Assembly: GCA_018711955.1 (NCBI GenBank)
Contig: DVHQ01000251.1
Coordinates: 1-15,967, forward strand
From: Limiplasma merdipullorum
Lineage (GTDB): Bacteria; Bacillota; Clostridia; Christensenellales; Aristaeellaceae
Direction of reading: 5' to 3'
Length of the DNA: 15,967 nt
Shown: in pieces, positions 1 to 6,255 of the stretch
Layout of the letters: the number at the start of each line of letters is the position of its first letter
Numbering within the stretch: position 1 is the first letter of the stretch
Position numbers and translations under genes: made by a program
Notes under the pieces: model-generated
What the model saw: only the letters and a program-made list of their open reading frames with translations
Databases searched by the model: none
What the model was told of the DNA's origin: nothing

Positions 1-351
1 GGTCATGCGGCTGATGAGGCTGGGCAGACCGAAGGCGTCGAACTGCGCGCCGGAGAGGTTGGCCGTCCTGGTAAACAGGTCCTGACGGATATCGTAGGAC
101 ACGTTATGCGCGTTGTCAATCGCCATGCGGTTGGCCCAGACATTGAGCTGGCGGGTAACCAGTGCGGTGGCGACCATCAGAAGGCCCCAGAGAATCACCT
201 GCCGCATCTGCCCCAAAGGCACCACCTCGTCGATCAGGTGTTCCAGAATATAGGGAATCAGCAGCTCCGTCACCGCGCCCAGCAGCTTGACCGTCATGGA
301 AGAGGCAATTCGGCGCGCATAAGCCTTCATGTAGCGGAAAATCATCCTCAT
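1..351 (-). CDS. ABC exporter, N-terminal membrane part (partial)
   Basis: This is the first 117 codons of a type-I ABC exporter half-transporter; the gene leaves the window at its left edge. The protein starts MRMIFRYMKAYARR and has a hydrophobic segment at about residues 21-45, another at about 52-70, then the typical cytoplasmic-loop pattern ending YDIRQDLFTRTANLSGAQFD. This matches the start of the ABC transporter transmembrane domain in MdlB/BmrA/LmrA-like multidrug or lipid exporters. The ATP-binding domain is expected outside the window. The ATG at 351 overlaps the marR stop as ATGA, and a GGGAGG site lies 9 nt upstream inside marR, so translation is coupled to the repressor gene. MarR-ABC operons usually export toxic compounds; the substrate is unknown. 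The family call is firm, the substrate is not. Confidence 0.85.
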   Translation of the reverse strand, partial: MRMIFRYMKAYARRIASSMTVKLLGAVTELLIPYILEHLIDEVVPLGQMRQVILWGLLMVATALVTRQLNVWANRMAIDNAHNVSYDIRQDLFTRTANLSGAQFDAFGLPSLISRMT

Positions 352-839
352 ACCGGACTGCCTCCCTGCTCCTGCGCCTTTTCCGCGGCGAGTCTCTCCT
401 CTACGTTGGGAAAACCAGCCCGCCATTCTTCGCGGCAGCGCGGCTCCAGAACCGCCAGCAGACGGGCCAGTTCCTCCTGTTCCTGCGCGTTCAGGGGTTC
501 CAGCAGCCATTCATAGAACAGCTCCTCCAGATGCGCCTTGGAATTCTTGAGTTCCTCTGCCTTATGGGTGGCATAGAGCAGGCGGCTGCGCCGGTCGGCG
601 GGGTTGGTTTCCCTCCGGAGATACCCCTTGGCCTCCAGCCGTGCAAACTGCCGCGCCGCCGCGCCCTTATCAATCTCCAGGCGCTGACATACCTCCGCCT
701 GCGTAATGCCCGGATGGCAGCGTACCGCCTGAATGAGATCAAATTCTGAGGCTCCGATGCCCTCGCGTCGCATGGTGCGCGTGGTAAACCTGCCCACGCC
801 GCGCGCGATTATGGAGATTCTCCGCTGCGTAACGTCCAT
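348..839 (-). CDS. MarR-family transcriptional regulator
   Basis: This 163-residue protein has the MarR winged-helix layout. An N-terminal helix is followed by the helix-turn-helix around residues 44-70 (ITQAEVCQRLEIDKGAAARQ), then the wing with its diagnostic DRRSRLLYAT at about 82-91, then C-terminal dimerisation helices (LEELFYEWLLEPLNAQEQEE). MarR proteins are dimeric repressors that leave DNA when they bind small aromatic or toxic ligands, or are oxidised. The ATG at 839 follows AAAGGGAAG. The stop overlaps the start of the ABC exporter by 4 nt, so it most likely controls that exporter and itself. The promoter and candidate operators are just upstream (858-908). The C-terminal tail after the last helix is rich in Glu, Ala and Gln and probably disordered. 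The ligand cannot be inferred. Confidence 0.92.
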   Translation of the reverse strand: MDVTQRRISIIARGVGRFTTRTMRREGIGASEFDLIQAVRCHPGITQAEVCQRLEIDKGAAARQFARLEAKGYLRRETNPADRRSRLLYATHKAEELKNSKAHLEELFYEWLLEPLNAQEQEELARLLAVLEPRCREEWRAGFPNVEERLAAEKAQEQGGSPV

Positions 840-857
840 TCTGCTTCCCTTTCAAGA

Positions 858-894
858 AAGATGATATATCAACTAAAAAGATGATAGCACAACT
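858..894. repeat. Tandem operator-like repeats over the marR promoter
   Basis: AAGATGATATATCAACT (858-874) and AAGATGATAGCACAACT (878-894) match at 14 of 17 positions and are offset by exactly 20 nt, two helical turns. The first contains the palindrome TGATATATCA. They cover the -10 and the likely transcription start of marR, where an autorepressor would bind. Binding by MarR is inferred. Confidence 0.55.
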
Positions 895-908
895 TTTTCA
901 TCTGTCAA
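881..908 (-). promoter_or_regulatory. Promoter of the marR-ABC operon
   Basis: On the minus strand TTGACA (908-903) is followed after 16 nt by TATCAT (886-881). This is a perfect -35 and a 5-of-6 -10. It lies about 40 nt upstream of the marR start. The -10 sits inside one of two tandem repeats that probably bind MarR. Confidence 0.7.
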
Positions 909-1011
909 CCGGTTATCGGCATGCGGCCAAAAAATCTGTAGGGAGATCGTCCGGCGCATTTGAGCGCATGCCGGGAAGGCCGGCGCTGCTACCTGCCGCG
1001 TCTTTGTCTCC

Positions 1012-1070
1012 AAAATAAAAAAGGCGCACCGTATCCGAAAAGGATCAGATACGGTGCTGCATGCCTTTTG
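1012..1070 (-). terminator. Intrinsic terminator after the PepSY gene
   Basis: A perfect 10-bp stem (GCACCGTATC at 1026-1035 with GATACGGTGC at 1048-1057) has a 12-nt loop. On the minus strand it is followed by GCCTTTTTTATTTT. An outer AAAAGGC/GCCTTTT pairing extends it. It sits 15-60 nt past the stop of the PepSY gene and ends that transcript. Confidence 0.85.
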
Positions 1071-1084
1071 AAAGGGATTTCGGA

Positions 1085-1759
1085 TCAGTCGCGTTCCCAC
1101 TCCACCATGTCGCCGGTGGTAGCGTTGATGGAGAACTCATACCGGGTGCCATTCAGGGTGGCGTCGCCCTCCCAGAAGTAGCGGCCGTCATCCTCGTCCA
1201 GCTTGATCCTGACGATCTCCGCGCCCGGTTTCAGGGTGGCGATCTGCGCGCGGGCCGCTTCTTCGGTCATCATGCCGTCCGCCGTGTACTGGCCTACATA
1301 GAGCTCACGATCCACAATCGTGCCGGTCTCGGCGTTCAGATCCAGCTTGCCATAGAGCTCGCCGGTCACGATAAAGACCTCAATCTCGTGGTTGCCATCG
1401 TCGATCTGCTCATCCTTGCGAATGATTTCGGCCCCGGGATAGGCCGCTTCGACCGCGGACGCCACCGCCTCGTCGGTCAGCGTCGTGGAGCGGGCGTTGG
1501 AAGCGCTCTTGCGTTCGCTTTCAATCTTGACCACCGCGCCGGTGTTGGGGTTGACCTGAATCTCGTACTTTTCACCCGTGGCCTCCACACGGAAGGTAAG
1601 CTCATGCATGCCATCGTCCATTTCGGACCGGGTCAGCTGTGCCTCAGCGGGTACATAGGCGCGGGCGGCGGTTTCCGCCTCGGTATCGGTAAGGGCCAGG
1701 GCGCCACCGGCAATCATCATAGCAGCCAGGACCGCCAGGATCATACTCATCTTTTTCAT
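1085..1759 (-). CDS. Exported protein with three PepSY domains
   Basis: This 224-residue protein has a signal peptide at residues 1-22 (MKKM start, hydrophobic core, likely cleavage after ALA), then three PepSY-like repeats at about 25-80, 94-152 and 164-222. Each repeat has an N-terminal helix (LTD/MTEEAA...), a DDG turn, and a closing strand-turn with the family signature: YEIQVNPNTGAVV, GKLDLNAETGTIV, YEFSINATTGDMV. PepSY domains are extracytoplasmic folds often thought to inhibit proteases or modulate partner proteins; no catalytic residues are expected. The gene follows a response regulator/kinase pair on the same strand with an 85-nt gap that holds its own promoter. AAAGGAG lies 10 nt upstream of the ATG. 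It may be both a target and a feedback partner of that kinase; this is inference. The PepSY call is firm. Confidence 0.85.
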   Translation of the reverse strand: MKKMSMILAVLAAMMIAGGALALTDTEAETAARAYVPAEAQLTRSEMDDGMHELTFRVEATGEKYEIQVNPNTGAVVKIESERKSASNARSTTLTDEAVASAVEAAYPGAEIIRKDEQIDDGNHEIEVFIVTGELYGKLDLNAETGTIVDRELYVGQYTADGMMTEEAARAQIATLKPGAEIVRIKLDEDDGRYFWEGDATLNGTRYEFSINATTGDMVEWERD

Positions 1760-1780
1760 CTTTCATTTGCTCCTTTCTGT

Positions 1781-1796
1781 GTGCTCTCTTGAGCAC
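1781..1796 (-). other. Short hairpin at the predicted 5' end of the PepSY mRNA
   Basis: GTGCTC-AAGA-GAGCAC on the minus strand forms a 6-bp stem with a 4-nt loop. With the -10 at 1808-1803, transcription should begin near 1796. The message would then open directly with this hairpin, about 5 nt before the ribosome binding site. Such 5'-terminal hairpins are known to protect mRNA from decay; the role here is inferred. Confidence 0.4.
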
Positions 1797-1802
1797 GGTC
1801 AG

Positions 1803-1835
1803 AGTATAGCAAGGCAAGATGAAAGAAAAATGAAA
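1803..1835 (-). promoter_or_regulatory. PepSY-gene promoter with tandem TTTCAT boxes
   Basis: On the minus strand TATACT (1808-1803) is a good -10, but there is no recognisable -35. In its place are two identical boxes, TTTCAT-N5-TTTCAT (1835-1830 and 1824-1819), 11 nt apart, the nearer one 10 nt upstream of the -10. OmpR/PhoB-family regulators bind direct repeats of this period and replace the -35 contact. The adjacent response regulator is the natural candidate. Confidence 0.5.
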
Positions 1836-1844
1836 ATTCAAAAT

Positions 1845-3167
1845 TTATTTTCGGGGAAAAACCACCCGGATTTCCGTGCCCTTTCCGGGCGCGCTCCGCA
1901 CCTGGGCAGACCCGCCATGCCGGTCGATAATCCACCGGGCGATCGCCAATCCCAGACCCGTTCCCTCCGAATTTCGCGAGCTGTCTGCACGCCAGAAACG
2001 GTCCCACATGCGCTCCTGTTCCTCCGGCGACATGCCCACGCCGTCGTCGCGCACAGCCAAGCATACGCCGTCCGCCTCATCGGTCAGCTTCAGCCATGCA
2101 TGCCCGCCGCGTCGCCCATAGCGAATGGCATTGCCCAGCAGGTTCACCGCCAGGCGGGTCAGCAGCGACGCGTCCGCGTTCATCCGCACACCGGGTTCCA
2201 CCTGGGCCTCCAGCGAGATGTCCGCATCCTGCGCCAGGGGCTCCAATTCGTGCGCCACCTCCTGCATCAGCCGGGAGACGTCCACCTCCCGCATCTCCAC
2301 CGGGACACACCCCGCGTCCATGCGTGACAGCGCCAACAGCTGCGCCACCAGCCGGCTCAGCCCATCAATGCGCTCCATGATCTCCGCAATCAGCGACTCG
2401 CGGCGGCCTGGGTCCGTCTCATCCATGGCCTCCTGACACAGCAGGCGCACGGCATTGAGCGGCGTGCGCAGCTCGTGCGCCGCATCCGAGGTGAATTGCC
2501 GCTCGCGTCGGAAGGCCTCGTCCAGACGCTCCAGCATGCTGTCCAGCGTGCGCGACAGCCGGGTGAGCTCATCGCGGCCGCCATGCAGCCCCACGCGCCG
2601 GCCCAGATCTCCGCCGCTTACGATGGCCTCCGCCGTAGCCGCCATGCGGCCCACAGGACGGAATGCGCCTCTTGCAATCAGGAATCCGCCCAGCGCCGTA
2701 AGCCCGATCATTAACGGCAGCAGGATCAGCGCTACCCGCAGCACCAGAACGTAAGCCGCCGCCTCCGAGTCCGCCGCCTTGACGCAGCGCATCCACACCG
2801 AGCTGCGGCCGTCGAAGGTGAGCAGCGTATCCAGCACATACCATTCCATTCCGCCGGAGGACACGCGGCGCACCGCATCCTGTTCAAAGGCCAGCTCCAC
2901 GCGCGTGCGGCCGTAAATCAACGTGCCGCTTTCCGTGTAGAGCGCAATGTGCACATCCGGGATGTCCTCCAGGTCGTCGTCGATTTCCAGGTTGCCGCTT
3001 TCATATTCCAGCTGGGACTGCGCCAGAGCGGATGCAGCGTGCAGCGTATCGCTGTAGTATTCGTAGGCGCTGCGCTGGGCCGCAATAAAGAGCAGTCCGC
3101 CCATCAGCCCTGCCGTTACCAGCGCCAGTATTGTATACCAGAGCGTCATTTTCAGCTTGATCCCCAT
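1845..3167 (-). CDS. Sensor histidine kinase (HAMP, HisKA, HATPase)
   Basis: This 440-residue membrane kinase pairs with the response regulator upstream. Transmembrane segment 1 is at about 8-30, a ~105-residue extracytoplasmic sensor region at 31-136, and segment 2 at about 138-165. HAMP spans 166-218. The H-box is FTSDAAHELRTPLN with phospho-acceptor His231. The ATPase part shows the N-box (VNLLGNAIRY, Asn346), G1 (DDGVGM, 374-379), F-box (WDRFWRADSS) and G2 (GTGLGL, 402-407). All catalytic motifs are intact. The ATG at 3167 follows GAGGAA overlapping the regulator's stop, with a 10-nt gap, so the two are co-translated. The sensor region is acidic (EIDDDLEDIPD at 61-71), as in kinases that sense cations or cationic peptides; the actual signal is unknown. 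A PepSY protein gene follows downstream. Confidence 0.95.
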   Translation of the reverse strand: MGIKLKMTLWYTILALVTAGLMGGLLFIAAQRSAYEYYSDTLHAASALAQSQLEYESGNLEIDDDLEDIPDVHIALYTESGTLIYGRTRVELAFEQDAVRRVSSGGMEWYVLDTLLTFDGRSSVWMRCVKAADSEAAAYVLVLRVALILLPLMIGLTALGGFLIARGAFRPVGRMAATAEAIVSGGDLGRRVGLHGGRDELTRLSRTLDSMLERLDEAFRRERQFTSDAAHELRTPLNAVRLLCQEAMDETDPGRRESLIAEIMERIDGLSRLVAQLLALSRMDAGCVPVEMREVDVSRLMQEVAHELEPLAQDADISLEAQVEPGVRMNADASLLTRLAVNLLGNAIRYGRRGGHAWLKLTDEADGVCLAVRDDGVGMSPEEQERMWDRFWRADSSRNSEGTGLGLAIARWIIDRHGGSAQVRSAPGKGTEIRVVFPRK

Positions 3168-3177
3168 GGCGGTTTCC

Positions 3178-3849
3178 TCACTCCTGCGCGCGCAGCACGT
3201 AACCCACGCCGCGAACGGTATGAATCAGCTTCTTTTCAAAGGGATCGTCCACCTTTTTGCGCAGGCTGCGGATGTAGACGTCCACCATGTTGGACGCGCC
3301 CTCGTAATCCATGCTCCACACATTTTCCAAAATGCGGTCCCGCGACAGCACCACGCCGGCGTTGCGGATCAGGTATTCCAGAATGGCATACTCCCGGCTG
3401 GTCAGATGCAGCTCCGTCCCCCCTCGCGTGGCTACGTGACGGCTGGCATCCAAAGTGAGATCTTCCAGGGTAAACAGATTCCCCGTCGCCTTCTGACGGC
3501 GTGCCAGCACGTGGATACGCGCCAGCAGTTCCTCATAGGCGAAGGGTTTGACCAGATAATCGTCCGCGCCCGCGTTCAGGCCGCCCACACGGTCCTCTAT
3601 GGCGTCGCGCGCGGTCAGAAACAGCACGGGCGTATCCGTGCCCCGCTCCCGCATGCGGCGTACGGCCTCCAGACCATCCATTTTGGGCATCATGATGTCC
3701 AGCACGATCACATCATAGTGCACCACCCCGCTCAGTTCCAGCGCCTCCTGTCCGTCGTAGCACACGTCGGCGGAAATATGGTCGCTCTTGAGCCGGTTCT
3801 TCAAAAGCCCGGCCACGCGCCGGTCGTCCTCCGCAATCAATACCCGCAT
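3178..3849 (-). CDS. OmpR-family response regulator
   Basis: This 223-residue regulator has a receiver domain at 1-115 and a winged-helix DNA-binding domain at about 125-221. Receiver residues are intact: acidic pair Asp8/Asp9, phospho-acceptor Asp51 (VIVLDIMMPKMDG), Thr79 (FLTA) and Lys101 (LVKPF). The DNA-binding part shows LTSREYAILEYL, the recognition-helix region SNMVDVYIRSLRKKV, and the closing hairpin IHTVRGVGYVL. Proteins of this class dimerise when phosphorylated and bind tandem repeats near -35. The ATG at 3849 is 8 nt after GGGAGG. It is the first gene of the regulator-kinase set and is divergent from a second two-component system. The TTTCAT pair in front of the PepSY gene is a candidate target. 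Confidence 0.95.
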   Translation of the reverse strand: MRVLIAEDDRRVAGLLKNRLKSDHISADVCYDGQEALELSGVVHYDVIVLDIMMPKMDGLEAVRRMRERGTDTPVLFLTARDAIEDRVGGLNAGADDYLVKPFAYEELLARIHVLARRQKATGNLFTLEDLTLDASRHVATRGGTELHLTSREYAILEYLIRNAGVVLSRDRILENVWSMDYEGASNMVDVYIRSLRKKVDDPFEKKLIHTVRGVGYVLRAQE

Positions 3850-3872
3850 CGCACATTCCTCCCAATGCGATC

Positions 3873-3901
3873 ATTATAGCCGCCGCGCAGCCCGCTGGCA
3901 A
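3873..3901 (-). promoter_or_regulatory. Promoter of the left two-component operon
   Basis: On the minus strand TTGCCA (3901-3896), 17 nt, then a perfect TATAAT (3878-3873). This is a near-consensus sigma-A promoter, about 24 nt upstream of the regulator's ATG, giving a very short leader. Confidence 0.75.
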
Positions 3902-3984
3902 GCCTGTCGGCGCAGACGGATTGCAGCGTGCTCAAAGCATCCGTTTTTTTCCGGCGAAATGTGAAGATTTTGTTTCAATTACTC

Positions 3985-4013
3985 TTGATTTTTTTCATAA
4001 CTGGCTATACAAT
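3985..4013 (+). promoter_or_regulatory. Promoter of the right two-component operon
   Basis: TTGATT (3985-3990), 17 nt, then TACAAT (4008-4013). The overlapping TATACA at 4006 is an alternative -10 with a 15-nt spacer. It lies about 70 nt upstream of the regulator's start, in an AT-rich stretch (3960-4030) that contrasts with the GC-rich surroundings. It drives transcription away from the left system. Confidence 0.6.
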
Positions 4014-4082
4014 GTAAACATCCTTTGATATTTACTGCCTTTTAGGCTTGCAGATAGCACTGGAATGGAAAGGAAGAAGCCC

Positions 4083-4775
4083 ATGGCCAAGCGGATTCTT
4101 TTGGTGGATGATGAGCCTCTAATTGTAAAAGGTTTGAAATATACGCTCGAACAAGAGGGATTTGAGACGGACTCGGCCGCCGACGGCGAGGAAGCCCTGA
4201 CCAAATTTTTTTCCGGACATTTTGATTTTATCCTGCTGGATGTAATGCTGCCCAAAATCGACGGCATCACGGTATGCCAGCGCATCCGCGAGCACAGCAA
4301 CGTGCCCATCATCATGCTGACCGCCAAGGGCGAGCAGATCGACAAGATTCTGGGGCTGGAATATGGCGCGGACGATTACATGACCAAACCCTTCAATATT
4401 CTGGAGGTCAAGGCCCGCATCAAGACCATCATGCGCCGCGCCTCCGGCAACGTGCAAAACGAGGCCCGCAAAGTGGTGCGCGTGCACGACATGGAGATCA
4501 ACGCCATCAACCGTTCCGTGACCCTGGGCGGAAAAGAGGTGCGGCTGACGGCCAAGGAGTTTGACCTATTGCAGGTATTTGTCAACAACCGCGGCAAGGT
4601 GTTCAGCCGCGAGGCCCTGCTGGAAACCGTATGGAAGTACGATTACACCGGCGACGCGCGCACGGTGGATGTGCATATCCGCAGGCTGCGTGAAAAGATC
4701 GAGCGCAACCCCGCCCAGCCGGAATTCATCTTCACCAAGTGGGGAGTGGGCTACTATTTCACCGATAAGGATTAA
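4083..4775 (+). CDS. OmpR-family response regulator (MtrA/WalR-like)
   Basis: This 230-residue regulator begins MAKRILLVDDEP. I chose ATG 4083 because AAAGGAAG lies 5-6 nt upstream; an ATG at 4065 would add six residues but has no ribosome site. The receiver is intact: Asp9/Asp10, phospho-acceptor Asp53 (FILLDVMLPKIDG), Thr80 (IMLTAK), Lys102 (YMTKPF). The winged-helix domain at about 131-228 shows VRLTAKEFDLLQVF, the recognition helix around DARTVDVHIRRLREKIE, and TKWGVGYYF. The receiver resembles the WalR/PhoP/MtrA group (PIIMLTAKGEQIDKILGLEYGADDY). It heads an operon with a kinase and a GerMN lipoprotein, as mtrA does in Actinobacteria. Orthology to MtrA is not shown by this alone. Confidence 0.95.
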   Translation: MAKRILLVDDEPLIVKGLKYTLEQEGFETDSAADGEEALTKFFSGHFDFILLDVMLPKIDGITVCQRIREHSNVPIIMLTAKGEQIDKILGLEYGADDYMTKPFNILEVKARIKTIMRRASGNVQNEARKVVRVHDMEINAINRSVTLGGKEVRLTAKEFDLLQVFVNNRGKVFSREALLETVWKYDYTGDARTVDVHIRRLREKIERNPAQPEFIFTKWGVGYYFTDKD

Positions 4776-6234
4776 CACGCCGTTTACATCCATCCGCTGG
4801 AAGATTCTTTTCGCCTTCCTGCTCATTGTGGGGGTGAGCTACTATGTGGTAGCCACCTCGCTCATTGGGCTGGTGGGCGATTATTTGTTCGACGACCGCA
4901 AGCAGCAGGACCGTGTGAGCACCAGCCGGCTTGCCAAGGAGCTGGCCCCGCTGTATCTGTCGGCCCAGACGCAGGCGCTGCAGGAGCGGCTGGAAGCCGC
5001 CGCAACCGAGCTGGGCGCGCGCCTGATGGTGCTGGACATGAGCGGAAAGGTGCAGGCCGACAGCCAAAGCGAACTCAACGGCTCTCGCATGGAGCTGCCG
5101 GAGGTGGCCGGCATTCTCTCCGAGGGAAAAACAGAGGATTACGGCGTCCATCAGACGGAAAGCAGGAGCGCGGCGCTGGACGTGCTGGGTCTTTTCCGCC
5201 CCTTCGACCAGGGAGTGGAATGGGTAGCCTATTCCACGGCGGGACTTGTGCAAAACGGGCAGACCATCGGGGTGCTGCTGCTGACCTCGCCCATGCAGGG
5301 CACGATGGAGCGGCTGTTCACCCTGCAGGACAAAATGATCCTCTATTTTCTCATTGCCGCCGGGGTGGCCATGGTGATTGCGCTGGTATTTTCGCGCGTG
5401 ATCACGCGGCCCATCGTATCGCTCACACGCAGCATCCAGCGCATGGGACGCGGCGATCTGTCCGTGCGCGTGCCGGTCAAGGGCAGCGGCGAGCTCCGCC
5501 GCCTGTCGGAAACGTTCAACACCATGTCCGAAAAGCTGGAAATGCTGGACAAAAGCCGCAATCAGTTCGTATCCAATGCCAGCCATGAGCTGAAAACCCC
5601 GCTGGCTACCATGAAAATTCTTCTGGAAAGCATCATTTATCAGCCCGACATGGACGCGGGCATGCGCACTGAGTTTCTCACCGATATCAACAAGGAAATC
5701 GACCGGTTGAATCTGATTATCAGCGATTTGCTGACCCTGGTCAGCATGGATTCCAAGACCATGCGCTTAAACCGCACCACCTTCAGCCTGGCGCAGGTGG
5801 TCACCGACACGGCGCACCGCCTGGCTCTGGTGATGGAGAAGCGTCATCAGGAGCTGAAACTCCAGCTCAACGACCGCTGCGACATGTATGCCGACTGCGC
5901 GAAGCTGACGCAGGTGGTGTACAACCTGATGGAGAACGCCAGCAAATACACCCAGGAGGGCGGGGTGATCCGCGTGCGGCTGATCCGTTCCGGCCGGGAT
6001 GCGATCCTGACCGTATCGGACAACGGCCCCGGCATTCCCAAAGAGGATCAGTCCCACATCTTCGACCGCTTCTACCGGGTGGACAAGGCCCGCAGCCGGG
6101 AGACCGGCGGCACGGGATTGGGGCTGAGCATCGTTCATCAGATGGTGCTGATGCATGGCGGCACCGTCACCGTGGACAGCGAGGAGGGCAACGGGGCCAC
6201 CTTCACGGTGGAGTTACCCATCCATCAGGGATGA
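4771..6234 (+). CDS. Sensor histidine kinase, start codon non-standard
   Basis: This kinase of about 487 residues (counted from 4771) is partner to the preceding regulator. Transmembrane segment 1 is at about 10-34, an extracytoplasmic sensor region of ~150 residues at 36-188, segment 2 at 189-209, and HAMP at 210-262. HisKA has its H-box FVSNASHELKTPLA with His272. The ATPase part has N-box NLMENASKYT, G1 DNGPGIP, F-box FDRFYR and G2 GTGLGL (447-452). All are intact, and no frameshift is apparent. The start is a problem: in frame there is no ATG, GTG or TTG between GTG 4690 (deep inside the regulator gene) and GTG 4828 (inside segment 1). ATT 4771 overlaps the regulator's TAA. ATT 4756 lies 9 nt after GGGGAG. 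One of these AUU codons is my best guess. A GerMN lipoprotein gene follows 21 nt downstream. Confidence 0.9.
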   Translation: MNTPFTSIRWKILFAFLLIVGVSYYVVATSLIGLVGDYLFDDRKQQDRVSTSRLAKELAPLYLSAQTQALQERLEAAATELGARLMVLDMSGKVQADSQSELNGSRMELPEVAGILSEGKTEDYGVHQTESRSAALDVLGLFRPFDQGVEWVAYSTAGLVQNGQTIGVLLLTSPMQGTMERLFTLQDKMILYFLIAAGVAMVIALVFSRVITRPIVSLTRSIQRMGRGDLSVRVPVKGSGELRRLSETFNTMSEKLEMLDKSRNQFVSNASHELKTPLATMKILLESIIYQPDMDAGMRTEFLTDINKEIDRLNLIISDLLTLVSMDSKTMRLNRTTFSLAQVVTDTAHRLALVMEKRHQELKLQLNDRCDMYADCAKLTQVVYNLMENASKYTQEGGVIRVRLIRSGRDAILTVSDNGPGIPKEDQSHIFDRFYRVDKARSRETGGTGLGLSIVHQMVLMHGGTVTVDSEEGNGATFTVELPIHQG

Positions 6235-6255
6235 CCCCGAAAGGAGGGAATTGGC

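Noticed and set aside
873..1100. Minus-strand frame between the PepSY gene and marR
   Set aside because: It spans a terminator and the marR promoter, has no ribosome site and no domain.
4065..4082. ATG 4065 as start of the right response regulator
   Set aside because: No ribosome site upstream; ATG 4083 has AAAGGAAG at good spacing and gives the usual receiver N-terminus.
4561..4770. Extension of the kinase to an upstream ATG at 4561
   Set aside because: It would lie 215 nt inside the regulator gene; the added residues are low-complexity out-of-frame translation with no homology pattern.
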